Assembly: GCF_018991925.1 (NCBI RefSeq)
Contig: NW_024737042.1
Location: 18,732,454 to 18,796,453, forward strand
Reading direction: 5' to 3'
Length of the DNA: 64,000 nt
Source: Homarus americanus
Taxonomy: Eukaryota; Arthropoda; Malacostraca; Decapoda; Nephropidae
The notes beneath the pieces are model-generated. The model was not told the DNA's origin. It did no database searches and saw only the letters and a program-made list of their open reading frames with translations. Below are positions 46,460 to 61,700 of the stretch, in pieces. Both the position numbers and the translations under genes were made by a program. Within the stretch, counting starts at the first letter, position 1; each line of letters begins with the position of its first letter.

Positions 46460-46816
46460 TCAGTAGCAACGCGAAGCCGGCCTTTGCTCTGTATTTTGCT
46501 GCAGCCTTGTCCAACAAACTCTGCCTTTGGCGACCGCTTCGCCAGTAACTACAAGCGTATGTAGAAAATTTGACGCCTTAATAGGTGGCGAACCCCTCCA
46601 GCTCCTCCTCCTGTCACGCACAAAATTACTAATAGCGTATTCCTGTCTCTGCCTCTGTGAGAGGATTAAAAGTCCTTGAACCTGTGGTGTGCATAACATC
46701 ATTGTTATCCCACCATGCCTCAAAACATATCCATCAGCATGCTTAGCAGCCTTCGATAAAATTTCCAAATTTCTATCTGCCATCAAGTATATGGCAACTT
46801 TCGCCGATGGCCTCAA
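46460..46816 (-). pseudogene. Gypsy gag C-terminal part
   Basis: The 118-codon frame begins with KVAIYLMADRNLEILSKAAK and HADGYVLRHG. This corresponds to the end of the capsid in these elements ('LP.kVa.YL.EqkV.tLs.Aa.LADeYvLtHK'). Downstream, KCYSCGED near 46215 may be the remnant of a zinc knuckle. The rest of gag (46820-47560) is out of frame. Confidence 0.6.
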
Positions 46817-47566
46817 AAATCACAGAGCATTAATCAATCAGGGAGTCAAAATCATCACTTCCCTGAGGTAACCACTTGAGAATTGTCCTTTTACCCTAGC
46901 AACTAAGGTGGGTCTGCTCTGCCTCTTTACGGAGGCCACGAAAGCGTTGGTTCAGTACCTAGGAACAAGGGCATAAGCTCTCAAACTTCCTCTACATAAA
47001 TAATCATTAGTGTCACTGTCTGTAAGAGACGAAAAACACACAAGGCCTTACTCAAAATCAGCTTGTTGTAAGCAAAATGGCTAAAACTTTGTCACTCAGC
47101 GGTAGCAAGCTCGAAAGCATGAAAAACAGCATCAACTGTTTCCGAAAAACGTGGCATTAGCCTGAGTGTTAATGTGCTGGACCAAAATGAGAAAAAACTA
47201 GGATCTGGGGGTGAGGCTGCATTCCAAAGAAGGGAGCATTTGACCGAGCTGTATACACAGTCGTTTTCTTTAGAATTGCTTGCTTACCTGTGCTTTCTTT
47301 CGTTTTTTGTTTAGCTCGCCAGCCTCAGCTTCCGCCTGACGTATCCCAACCTGTTTTATATAGCTTCAGCTTTTTCAATTTTATTTTGGTTTACCGAGAA
47401 GGCGCAAGTCATCATTCACTGAACGTGACTGGAGCTGGCGTTAACTTGACTAGGCTTCACTGTGGTCTCTTTCTGTCAACATCAACACTATTCCAAAATA
47501 TGATGGCTAATTAAGAAAAAAACACAAAAAAAGAATATCGCCAAGTGCTGTGTTGTCGTTAGTGAT

Positions 47567-47585
47567 CCTGGCAAGGAAGTCGCCA
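47567..47585 (-). other. Candidate primer-binding site
   Basis: Minus strand TGGCGACTTCCTTGCCAGG begins right after the 5' LTR. It starts with TGG, as required to pair with a tRNA CCA end, and resembles the TGGCGAC sites of other animal Gypsy elements. The tRNA could not be named. Confidence 0.55.
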
Positions 47586-48493
<908 letters not shown>

Positions 48494-48574
48494 CCTTGAC
48501 TTTATTCTGTCTCTCTCTCTCAGTAATTTTATGTCAGTCTCTCTCACTCTTTCCTCTCTCTGTCTCTCTCTCAT

Positions 48575-49620
48575 ATGCCAAAAAAAATATTGTTATATTT
48601 TCAAAGCAATTACTAACCATAACTTTCTGTGTCCAGCGTGCAGTGTTAATTAAAATAATTTTTGTTTAGTAATTAATTTGAATTTACTGTTTGCATGAGA
48701 CAGAATATGAAAGTTTATAACATTGAGGCAAATTCATTCATTTATTTGTATTTTCCTGTCCCCAAAAAAAAAAGCGAGAGAATATATACTGTACTGTATA
48801 TACGAACTTCACATACAGAGTAAACACGTTAAATATGTATCAAATACCAGGAAAATCGTATTATGTATTTTTTCCTACAAGCTGAAACAGAATAACACAC
48901 GTCATTCGATATTACTTGAAAAAAAACCACATTAAATAACACAGAGGAGTTATGAGCTAAGGGAAAACTACGTGTATAAAATGTATAGTTCTTTATCATA
49001 TTTAAACTCGAGTTAAATATTCCAGGTATTACTAACGTGGCTTTGAAAAATGTGCTTATACCTAGATAACCGAAATTGCATAAATATACCAGCATATCTA
49101 AACGTGACTTTTTATAGATATACCAACAATACTAAACAAAACTGCCATAAATATACTTGCTATCTAAACGAGAGTGCGGAGGTGAGACCTAAACGAGGAC
49201 TTGTCTACCTACACCGCCATATCTGAACTTGAATTTGCTTGAATATTTTGTACTGCATGATCATATCTAAAACATGTGGCTTTGTTCACTTATACCAACT
49301 GTGTCTAGCAAGGCTTGGCAGAAATATTATACCAGCATATTTAAACATTATCTTTATGGTCTAACTACAGAACTACTTGTGTTTATTTACGTATTCCAAT
49401 ATATCTATTGAGTCGAAATACATCTAATTGATATTTTTTTAAAATATTTTGTAGATAGTTTAAGTAATTCTGTTTTTCCTTTCATTTCATAAGAGTTGAA
49501 GTTAGAGAAAAGTGACCACTGGCTAAATAATGTCTTTCTTTTAATATAATTTTTCAGTATTTGTAGATTCTCCTAACCTTAAAGGTCTAAAATGCACAAC
49601 CCAAGCACGAAATTATCCCT
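48575..49620. other. No gene recognised
   Basis: AT-rich unclassified DNA. At 49000-49330 a loose repeat of TATACCAGCATATCTAAAC occurs four to six times. Confidence 0.5.
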
Positions 49621-49626
49621 CCCCCA

Positions 49627-50336
<710 letters not shown>

Positions 50337-50337
50337 A

Positions 50338-50382
50338 GAGGTTAGGTTAGGTCAGGTCAGGATAGGTTAGGTTAGGTTAGAG
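50338..50382 (+). repeat. Interstitial TTAGG telomere-type tract
   Basis: GAGGTTAGGTTAGGTCAGGT, CAGGA, TAGGTTAGGTTAGGTTAG: about eight pentamers, five of them exact TTAGG, the arthropod telomere unit. Too short to be a telomere. Confidence 0.75.
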
Positions 50383-52330
50383 TAATGTTCGCGTGGGGGT
50401 GTTTAATTACCAGGTGAAATAAACTGGATTGTCTAATATTCAGGTGATTCTAAATTCCTTTACTTCTATTTACCTCACCCAGTATTTATCCCTCCTCCTG
50501 TGTAAGAATCAGCCGGGGTAAATCAGGCGACCATGTTTAATTTTGGTAGAAGGCGAGAGACTATTAATTAAGTCTGGCAGTGAGCATTACCAGAGCCAGT
50601 TCACTAGAATTAAGGTAAAAAAAAGAGAGAGATGTCGGTACTTTCTCCTCTTAAATATTTCCCATGATATATTAAAGAACCTCCTCAAGATTAAAGAAGG
50701 AATGGAGCGAGAGAGAGGGAGAGGTGGGGGGGACGTGCGGTGTGATGGACAGGTGAGTGTGTAGTGATACGCGCTGATAAGACTACGACTGTACCTTGAT
50801 GAGACTTATTGAGTGTAATGCAAGAGAGTGACAATGAGTTTAACGGTTTAGTTATATTATCAGCATCCAATATTATGTCATGGACGTACAGTACCCAAAA
50901 TAACACCCAAATGTAAATTAATTTTACTCGAATGTGTTTTATACGCTGACCAATTATAAATAAATTTCTCCCTTCCTACCTCTCTCCTCTCCCTTCCTAC
51001 CTCTCCCCATCTTCCCAACAAATAACTACCACTGATTACCATAAAAGCTTTTAACCAACAAAATATATAAAAACAACTGTTGTTTACACTTGAGGCGATA
51101 ATCGTTTAATGAGCCTATGGCATGTAATTGAATGTTATGACCAGCTTTCCCAGTATTAAAAACAAACAAACATTTGAACTAGATCGTAACCTTTCCCGAT
51201 TTATTCTACATCATCATACTATTTTTTTCCAAATTTCAAGAATTCTATTTAGAAAGTCAATTTAGAATCACCAAGAGAGGTTTAGTGTATACCGTAGTGC
51301 TGTTCATGTAGTGGCAGTATCATGCATAAGTATAGAGCTTTTTATGTAGTGATAGGCTAATGTAAGAGTTAATGATTTTTATGTCCGGGTGATCTCAAGA
51401 ATATTTTGTTCAATAATTTCCATGATAATATTAAGATGGTGGTCGGAAAGGCTGAAGGGAACACTTGGGGAGAGAGTATAAATAGTGAGCACCTTGACTT
51501 ACCCCACCTTGAGGCGAGGTTTCGTTCCCCAGCAGGCAGGACCCATTATGTCGCTTTGACTATAAAGTATTATCCTCTTAAGGTTAAGGTCATGATGAAA
51601 GTAATCGCAAGTATTTCATATTTTTCATTTCCTGATTAAATAGGCACTGATGAGTCGACGGATTTTTCATTATAAATTCATAATTAAATTGACAGGCTAC
51701 AGAATCATTGTACCAATAGTTTCTACACGTGTGACAGTTCAAGGCTGACCCTTACAGGTGTGAAATTATCAAAGAATCAGTCAATCTACTATAATTTTTT
51801 GCCATATCACTGAAATAATTATCATGCCGGTATCATTATGCTCTCAAAGGATCAGTCCCCGAATTGCGGTGGCGATAAGGATACAGCACTCGACTCTTTC
51901 TAAAAGGTCGCTGGTTCCTCCCAGGGCACCGGGAATCGACCCAACACCGGTTGGGTACTGAACATTGCAGTTGGGGAAGTAAAGGCTGAATTTCCTCATA
52001 GTGTACCGAGTAGTAAGAATACAGTGTGCTGTATCCACTGCTCATAACGGTGGTCATCAGATCAATGGAATCCATCTTTACTTAAAGGATCGGGTATTTA
52101 ACCATCGATTTATACCAAGGGACAAGGCCATGTTTTTACAGTCATTTCGTTATCCTGTAAATGGTATTATATATTTGCTAAATAATCTCACCTAATAGTT
52201 CAGGTATCATGTACATGAGACGCGATCACCATTGTTATATACAAAGAGACAAACTTTATATGAACGTTTTATCTTTTGTTGTGGAAATAAAACAATTCAA
52301 ACAATAGGCTCGAATATGAACCACAGGACA
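50383..52330. other. No gene recognised; weak tRNA-like segment at 51850-51965
   Basis: At 51865-51925 GCGGTGGCGATAAGGATACA and GGTCGCTGGTTCCTCCCAG have SINE-like spacing with a damaged B box. The short frames are unsupported. Confidence 0.4.
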
Positions 52331-52378
52331 CATAGAACTACCTCTACTACTGCTACTACTACTACTACTACTACTCTA
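52331..52378. repeat. (CTA)n microsatellite
   Basis: About 12 CTA steps with two changes, the left border of the large minisatellite. Confidence 0.9.
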
Positions 52379-52379
52379 C

Positions 52380-53525
52380 ACAGGTGAAGGTAGAACACAC
52401 AGGCGTGGAGGAGGACACAGGCGTGGAGGAGGACACACAGGCGTGGGGGGAGGACACACAGGCGTGGAGGAGGACACAGGCGTGGGGAGAGGGAACACAC
52501 AGGCGTGGAGGGAGGACACACAGGGCGTGGAGGAGGACACACAGGCGTGGGGGAGGACACACAGGGCGTGGAGGAGGACAGGGCGTGGAGGAGGATACAG
52601 ACGTGGAGGGAGAACACACAGGCGTGGAGGACACAGGCGTGGAGGGACACAGGCGCGGAGGGAGGATACAGACGTGGGAGGAGAACACAGGCGTGGAGGA
52701 GGAACCAGGCGTGGAGGAGGACACAGGCGTGGAGGGAGGACAGAGGGCGTGGAGGGAGGACACAGGCGTGGGAGGAGGACACACGGGCGTGGAGGAGGAC
52801 ACAGGCGTGGAGGGAGGACACACAGGCGTGGGGAGGGACACAGGCGTGGAGGAGGACACAGGCGTGGAGGAGGATACAGACGTGGGAGGAGGACACACAG
52901 GCGTGGAGGGAGAACACACAGGCGTGGAGGAGAACACAGGCGTGGAGGGAGAACACACAGGCGTGGAGGAAGATACAGACGTGGAGGAGGACACACAGGT
53001 ATGGAGGAGGATACAGACGTGGAGGGAGGACACACAGGGCGTGGAGGGAGGATACAGACGTGGAGGAACACACAGGCGTGGGAGGAGGACACACAGGCGT
53101 GGAGGGAGGATACAGACGTGGGGGAGAACACACAGGCGTGGAGGAGGACACAGGCGTGGAGGAGGGACACAGGCGTGGAGGAGGACACAGGCGTGGAGGG
53201 AGGACACAGGCGTGGAGGAGGATACAGACGTGGGAGGGAGAACACACAGGCGTGGAGGGACACAGGCGTGGAGGGAGGACACAGGCGTGGAGAGGAGGAC
53301 ACAGGCGTGGAGGAGGATACAGGCGTGGAGGACACTAGTGTGGAGGGAGACCCACATGCATGGGAGGACAGCACAGGCGTGGAGGAGAACACACAGGCGT
53401 GGGGAGGACACACAGGCGTGGAGGGAGGACACACAGGCGTGGAGGAGGACACAGGCGTGGAGGAGGGACACAGGCGTGGAGGAGGACACAGGCGTGGAGG
53501 AGGGACACACAGGCGTGGGAGGAGG
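52380..53525. repeat. Minisatellite block I: ACACAGGCGTGGAGGAGG units
   Basis: Units of 16-20 bp carry GGCGTGG. ATACAGACGTGG variants are interspersed. A single divergent stretch (GACACTAGTGTGG, CCACATGCATGGG) lies at 53331-53365. Confidence 0.92.
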
Positions 53526-56500
53526 ACACAGGAATGGAGGACGACACAGGAGGTGGAGGACGACACAGGAATGGAGAACGACACAGGAATGGAGGACGAC
53601 ACAGGGATGGAGGGACGACACAGGAATGGAGACGACACAGGAGTGGAGGACGACACAGGGAGTGGAGGGACGACACAGGAGTGGAGGAGGACACAGGAGT
53701 GGAGGACGACACAGGAATGGAGGAACGACACAGGAGGTGGAGGACGACACAGGGTGAGAGGGCGACACAGGGTGGAGGAGGACACACAGGAGTGGAGGAC
53801 GACACAGGAATGGAGGAACGACACAGGGTGGAGGGACGACCAGGAGTGGAGGACGACACAAGAGTGGAGGGAGGACACAGGAGTGGAGGACGACATGGGA
53901 ATGGAGAACGACACAGGGTGGAGGACGACACAGGGTGGAGGACGACACAGGGTGGAGGACGACACAGGAATGGAGAACGACACAGGGAGTGGAGGGACGA
54001 CACAGGAGTGGAGGACGACACAGGGAGTGGAGGACGACACAGGAATGGAGAACGACACAGAGGTGGAGGAGGACACAGGGGTGGAGGAGGACACAGGGTG
54101 GAGACGACAGAGATGGAGAACGACACAGGAATGGAGAACGGACACAGGATGGAGGGACACAGGAATGGAGGACGACACAGGAATGGAGAACGACACAGGC
54201 GTGGAGGGACGCCATGGAATGGAGGGGACGACAGAGATGGAGGACGACACAGGATGGAGGACGACACAGGGTGGAGGACGACACAGGGATGGAGAACAGG
54301 CACAGGGAGTGGAGGACGACACAGGGATGGAGGACGACACAGGCGTGGAAGGGGACACAGGAATGGAGGACGACCTGGGGATGGAGGAACGACACAGGGT
54401 GGAGGACGACCAGGGGTGGAGGGACAGGCACAGGATGGAGGACGACACAGGGAGTGGAGGACGGCTGAGAATGGAGGATGACACAGGGTGGAGGGGACGA
54501 CACAGGAATGGGAGCGACACAGGAGTGGAGGACGACAGGGAATGGAGGACGACACAGGGGTGGAGGACGACATGGGAGGGGAGGAGGACAGGAGGGACGA
54601 CCGGGGAATGGAGAACAGCGGGTGGAGGGACGACCGGGGATGGAGGACGACACAGGATGGAGGGTGAACAGGCGTCGAAGGGGACGGGAATGGAGGGGAC
54701 GACACAGGATGGAGGACGACACAGGATGAGGACGACACAGGGGTGGAGGACGGCCGGGGGTGGAGGACACAGGGTGGAGGACGACTGGGGAATGGAGGAC
54801 GACAGGGCGTGGGAGGGGACAAGGGAATGAGAGGGACTGGCACAGGAATGGAGGAGACGACCAGGGGGTGGAGGACGACACAGGGGAGTGGAGGACGACA
54901 CAGAATGGAGAACGACAGGGTGGAGGACGACACAGGAATGGAGGACGACACAGGGTGGAGGGACGACACAGGAATGGAGGGGAGCGACACAGGGTGGAGG
55001 ACTGACACAGGGGATGGAGGACGACACAGGGTGGAGGGACTGACACAGGAATGGAGAACTGACACAGGGTGGGACAGAGCTGGGGAATGGAGGATGACAC
55101 AGGGGGTGGAGGACGACACAGGGAATGGAGAACGACACAGGGTGGAGGACGACATGGGAATGGAGGAGCAGGAGTGGAGGGGACGACCTGGGAGTGGGGG
55201 ACGACACAGGATGGAGGACGACCTGGGGACAGGAGGACGACACAGGAATGGAGGACGACACAGGGGAGGACGGCCTGGGAATGGAGGACGACAGGGGATG
55301 GAGGGACGACACACAGGAATGGAAAAGCACACAGGAGTGGAGGGACGACACAGGAGTGGAGGAGGACACAGGAATGGAGGACGACACAGGAATGGAGGAC
55401 GACACAGGAATGGAGGACGGCACAGAATGGAGGGGACGACACAGGAATGGGGAGAACGACACAGGAGTGGAGGACGACACAAGTGGAGGAGGACACAGGG
55501 ATGGAGGGACGGACAGGGGAGTGGAGGACGACACAGGAATGGAGGACGACACAGGAATGGAGGACGACACAGGAATGGAGGACGACACAGAATGGGAGGG
55601 ACGACACAGGAATGGAGGACTGACACAGGAATGGAGGACGACACAGGGAAGGGACTGACACAGGGATGGAGGACGAAGCCTGAGATGGGGACGGCACAGG
55701 AATGGAGGACGACCTGGGGATGGAGGCGGTGGGAGAGGAGGAGGACGACACAGGGTGGAGGACACAGGAAGAGGGAACGACACAGGAGTGGGAGGACGAC
55801 AGGAATGGAGGACGACACAGGGGTGGAGGACAGGCAGGGATGGAGGGAGACGACACAGGTGGAGGACGACATGGGAGTGGAGGACGACACAGGGGATGGA
55901 GGACGAGCGAGAGATGGAGGACGACCTGGGATGGAACGACCAGGAGTGGAGGACGACACAGGGGTGGAGGGACGACACAGGAATGGAGGGAGCACACAGG
56001 AATGGGGGAACGACACAGGGGTGGAGGACAACAGGGGAATGGAGGACGACACAGGAGTGGAGGACGACATGGGAATGGAGGAGACGACACAGGGTGGAGG
56101 ACGACACAGGAATGGAGGACGTGACACAGGAGTGGAGGACGACACAGGGATGGAGGAGGACACAGAGATGGAGGACGACACAGGAATGGGAGGACGACAC
56201 AGGAATGGAGAACTGACACAGGGTGGAGGGACGACACAGAGATGGAGGGACGACACAGGAATGGAGGACGACACAGGATTGGAGGGACAGCACAGGGGTG
56301 GAGGACGACACAGGAATGGAGGGACGACCAGGGGTGGAGGACGGCCTGCAGAAGGATGGGGACGACAGAATGGAGGACGACACAGGGGAGGGAGGAGACA
56401 CAGAAGTGGAGGACGATACAGTAATGGAGGACGACACAGGAGTGGGAGGACAACACAGGAATGTGGGAGGACGACACAGGAGGGAGGATGACACAGGAGG

Positions 56501-56600
56501 AGGATGACAGAATGGGAGGACGACACAGAGTGGGGAGGGAGGACACTGGAAGTGGGAGGATGACATAGTGGGAGGACGACATGAGGAGGAGGATGAGAGA
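53526..56600. repeat. Minisatellite block II: ACACAGGAATGGAGGACG units, indel-rich
   Basis: Mixed GAATGG, GAGTGG and GGGTGG units with many one-base gains and losses, so the 18-bp register drifts. Confidence 0.92.
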
Positions 56601-57450
56601 ATGGAGGACGACACAGGAGTGGAGGACGACACAGGAGTGGAGGACGACACAGGAATGGAGGACGACACAGGAATGGAGGACGACACAGGAGTGGATGACG
56701 ACACAGGAGTGGAGGACGACACAGGAGTGGAGGACGACGCAGGAGTAGAGGACGACACTGTAATGGAGGACGACACAGGAGTGGAGGAGGACACAGAAGT
56801 GGAGGACGATACAGTAATGGAGGACGACACAGGAGTGGAGGACGACACAGGAGTGGAGGAGGACACAGAAGTGGAGGACGACACAGAAGTGGAGGACGAC
56901 ACAGGAGTGGAGGACGACATAGAAGTGGAGGACGACACAGGAGTGGAGGACGACACAGGAGTGGAGGACAACACAGGAGTGGAGGACGACACAGGAGTGG
57001 AGGACGACATAGAAGTGGAGGACGACACAGGAGTGGAGGACGACACAGGAATGGAGGACGACACAGGAGTGGAGGAGAGCACAGGAGTGGAGGACGACAC
57101 AGAAGTGGAGGACGACAAAGGAGTGGAGGACGACACAGGGGTGGAGGACGACACAGAAGTGGTGGACGACACAGGAGTGGAGGATGACACAGGGGTGGAG
57201 GATGACACAGGGTGGAGGGGGACACAGAAGTGGAGGACAACACAGGAGTGGAGGACGACACAGGAGTGGAGGACGACACAGAAGTGGAGGACGACGCAGG
57301 AGTGGAGGACGACACAGGGTGGAGGGGGACACTGGAGTGGAGGACAACACAGGAGTGGAGGACAACACAGGAGTGGAGGACGACACAGGAGTGGAGGACG
57401 ACACAGGAGAGTGGGAGGACGACACAGAAGTGGAGGACGACGTGCAGGAG
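56601..57450. repeat. Minisatellite block III: regular 18-bp core
   Basis: Nearly perfect 18-bp register (GTGGAGGACGACACAGGA) with base substitutions and very few indels. DDTGVE is read without break on the plus strand. Confidence 0.93.
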
Positions 57451-57815
57451 GGAGACACATAGGGTGGAGGGGACACTGGAGGGAGGAGGACAGAAGTGGA
57501 GGAGACGACACAGGAGTGGGAGGACGATTACAGGAGGGGAGGACGACACAGGAGGGAGGACACAGGGAGGGAGGACGATGCAGGAGGGAAAAAGGACACA
57601 GGAGTGGGAGGAGGACAGAAGTGGGAGAATGAAGCAGGAGGGGAGGATGATACAGGAGGGAGGACATACAGGAGGGAGGACGACACAGGAGGGATGAGGA
57701 AACAGGAGGGAGGACGACAGAGGAGTGGGAGGACAACACTGGAGGGAGGACCACACGAGTGGAGGACGACAGGAGGGAGGAGGACACAGAAGGAGGAGGA
57801 CACAGAAGTGGGAGG
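57451..57815. repeat. Minisatellite block IV: GGGAGGA insertion in the core
   Basis: Units of the GGAGGGAGGACGACACA type, as in block VI, separate two regular blocks. Confidence 0.88.
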
Positions 57816-58735
57816 ACGACACAGGAGTGGAGGACGACACAGGAGTGCAGGACCACGGGAGTGGAGGACGACACAGGAGTGGAGGACAACACTGAAGTGG
57901 AGGACCACACGGGAGTGGAGGACAACACTGGAGTGGAGGACAACACTGGAGTGGAGAACGAAGCAGGAGTGGAAAAGGACACAGGAGTGGAGGAGGACAC
58001 AGAAGTGGAGGACGACGCAGGAGTGGAGGACGACACAGGGTGGAGGGGGACACTGGAGTGGAGGAGCACACGGGAGTGGAGGACGACACAGGAGTGGAGG
58101 ACGACACAGGAGTGGAGGACCACACGGGAGTGGAGAACGAAGCAGGAGTGGAAAAGGACACAGGAGTGGAGGAGGACACAGACGTGGAGGACGACACAGG
58201 AATGGAGGACGACACAGGAGTGGAGGACCACACGGGAGTGGAGAACGACGCAGGAATGGAGGACAATACTGGAGTGGAGGACGACACAGGAGTGGAGGAC
58301 GACACAGGAGTGGAGGAGGACACAGAAGTGGAGGACGACACAGGAGTGGAGGACGACACAGGAGTGGAGGACCACACGGGAGTGGAGAACGACGCAGGAG
58401 TGGAGGACGACACAGGAGTGGAGCACGACACAGGAGTGGAGGACGACACAGGAGTGGAGGACGACACAGGAGTGGAGGACGACACAGGAGTGGAGGACGA
58501 CACAGGAGTGGAGGAGGACACAGGAGTGGAGGACGACACAGGAATGGAGGACGACACAGGAGTGGAGGACGACACAGGAGTGGAGGACGACACTGGAGTG
58601 GAGGACGACACAGGAGTGGAGGAGGACACAGGAGTGGAGGACCACACGGGAGTGGAGAACGACGCAGGAGTCGAGGACGACACTGGAGTGGAGGACGACA
58701 CAGGAGTGGAGGACGACACAGGAATGGAGGGACGA
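57816..58735. repeat. Minisatellite block V: second regular 18-bp core
   Basis: Again strictly 18-bp, with higher-order reuse of segments containing GGACCACACGGGAGTGGAGA (57850, 57905, 58110, 58226, 58369, 58640). Confidence 0.92.
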
Positions 58736-61700
58736 CACAGGAGTGGAGGGACAACACAGGAATGGAGGACGACACAGGATGGTGAACAGAGTGGAGGGAC
58801 GACACAGGAGTGGAGGACGACACACAGGAATGGAGGACGACACAGGATTGGAGGACGACACAGGAATGGAGGACGACAGGAATGGAGGACGACACAAGTG
58901 GAGGGACGACACAGAGTGAGGAGGACACAGGAATGGAGGGACAGTACAGGGAATGGAGGAACGACAGAGATGGAGAGACGACACAGGAGTGGAGGACGAC
59001 ACAGGATGGAGGACGACACAGGAATGGAGGGACGACACAGGAGTGGAGGACGACACAGAGTGGAGGACAGACAGGAATGGAGGACGACACAGGAGTGGAG
59101 GACGACACAGGAATGGAGGACGACAGGAGTGGAGGGGGACACAGGAATGGGAGGACGACACAGGATGGAGGAGGGGACGACACAGGAGTGGAGGACGACA
59201 CAGAGATGGAGGACGACACAGGAGTGGAGGGACACAGGAGTGGAGGACAACACAGGGGTGGAGGACAACAGGAATGGAGGAGGGGAGGAGGGGACACAGG
59301 AGTGGAGGACGCACAGGAATGGAGAACGACACAGGAGTGGAGGGACGACACAGGAATGGAGGACGACACAGGGTGGGACGACACAAATGGAGAACGACAC
59401 AGGAGTGGAGGACGACAGGATGGAGGACGACATGGGGTGGGAGGGACCTGGGAATGGAGGACGACACAGGATGGAGAGACACAGGAGTGGAGGACGACAC
59501 AGGAGTGGAGGACGACACAGGAGGGAGGATGACACAGGAATGGGAGGACATACAGGAGGGAGGAGAGGCAGGAGGGAGGAGACACAGAGGGAGGATGAAA
59601 AGGGAGGGAGACAGGAGGGGAGGATGACACAGAAGTGGTGGGATGACACAGGAGGGAGGATGGGGTGGAGGACAGACAGGGTGGGAGGAGGACACAGTGG
59701 GAGGACAACACAGAGGGAGGACGACAGGAGGGAGGATGACAGAAGTGGGAGGACGATGCAGGAGGGAGGATGAACAGGTGGAGGGGACACTGGAGGGAGG
59801 ACAAACAGGGAGGGAGGACAACAGGAGGGAGACAGGAGGGAGGACGACACAGGAGGGAGGACACACAGAAGTGAGGACGACACAGGAGGAGGACGACACA
59901 GGGTGAGGGGGACAATGGAGGAGGAGACAAGAAGTGGAGGACGACAGAGGAGACACACAGGAGTGGAGGACGAAGGACAGGAGGGAGGACGACACAGGAG
60001 TGGAGGACGACGCAGGAGTGAAAAGACAGGAGGGAGGAGGACAGAAGTGGAGAATGAAGCAGGAAGGGAGGGACACACAGGAGTGGGAGGACGACAGGAG
60101 TGGGAGGGACACAGAGGATGAGGAAACAGGAGGAGGAATAGAGGAGTGGGAGGACAACATGGAGTGGGAGGGACACACGGGAGGGGAGGACAGGAGGAGG
60201 AGACACAGAAGGGAGGAGGACACAAGTGGGAGACAGGAGGGAGGATGACACAGGAGTGCAGGACCACAGGGGGAGGGAGGATGACACAGAGGGAGGACAA
60301 CACTGAAGTGGGAGGACCAAGGATGGGGAGGGAGGACAAAACTAGGTGGGAGGGACAACACGGAGTGGGAGAATGAAGCAGGAGGGAAAGGACACAGGAG
60401 TGGGAGGAGGACAGAAGTGGGAGGACGATGCAGAGTGGAGGATGACACAGGTGGGAGGGGGAAGACTGGAGGGAGGAGCACACATGGGAGTGGAGGACGA
60501 CAAGGTGAGGGAGGACGACACAGAGGAGGACGACACAGGGAGTGGAGAACAAGCAGAGTGAAAAGGACACAGGAGGGAGGAGGACACAGAAGTGGAGGAC
60601 GACACAGGAATGGGAGGACGACACAGGAGGGAGGACTACACGGGAGGGAGAACGACGCAGGAAATGGAGGACACATTGGAGGAGGACATACAGGAGGGAG
60701 GGACAAGGGCAGGTGGAGGAGGAGGACACAGAAGTGGGAGGACATGGGGAGGAGACGACACAGGGAGGGAGACACATGGGAGTGGGAGAATGACGGAGGG
60801 AGGATAGACAGAGGGGAGTACGACAAGGAGGGAGACGCATATGGAGGAGGGATGACACAGAGACAAGCAGAGGGAGGACATAGGAGTGAGGAGGACACAG
60901 GAGGGAGGATGACACAGGAATGGGAGGATGACAGGAGGAGGATGACAGAGGAGGACAAGCATTGGAGGGAGGACAGAGTGGGAGGAGGACACAGGAGGGG
61001 AGGGACCAGGGAGTGAGGGAATGACGTAGGAGGGACGATACTGGAGGGAGGACAGTGAGGATGACACAGGAGGGAGGAGACACAGAGGGAGGACTACACG
61101 GGAGTGGAGAATGACGCAGGTGTGGAGACGACGGGGGAGGACGACACAGGAGGGAGGACGCATACAGGAGTGGAGGAGGACAGAAGTGGAGGACTACACG
61201 GGAGTGGGAGGACGACGGGAGTGGAGGACACAGGGAGTGGGAGGACGACACAGAGGAGGACGACACACAGGAGGAGGACACAGGAGGGAGGACATGACAG
61301 GAGGGAGGACACAGAGTGGGAGGGACACACAGAGGGAGGACGACGGTGAGGGGAGGATGACACAGGAGGGAGGGACACACAGGAGGAGATGACACTGGGA
61401 GGGGAGGACACTGGGAGGGGAGAATGATGGGAATGGGAAAAGACAGGGAGTGGAGGAGGACACAGGAGGGAGGAGGACACAGGAGGGAGGATGAGAGGAG
61501 GAGGAGGCAGGAGGGAGGATGACAGAGGGAGGATGACACAGGGTGGAGGACGACACAGGAGGGAGGATGACACTGGAGGAGAATGATGCAGGAATGGAAA
61601 AAGGACACAGGAGGGAGGACACAGAGGGGAGGACACGGGAGGAGAATGACGCGAGGGAGGGAGGACACAGGAGAGGGAGGAGGACACAGGAGTGGGAGGA

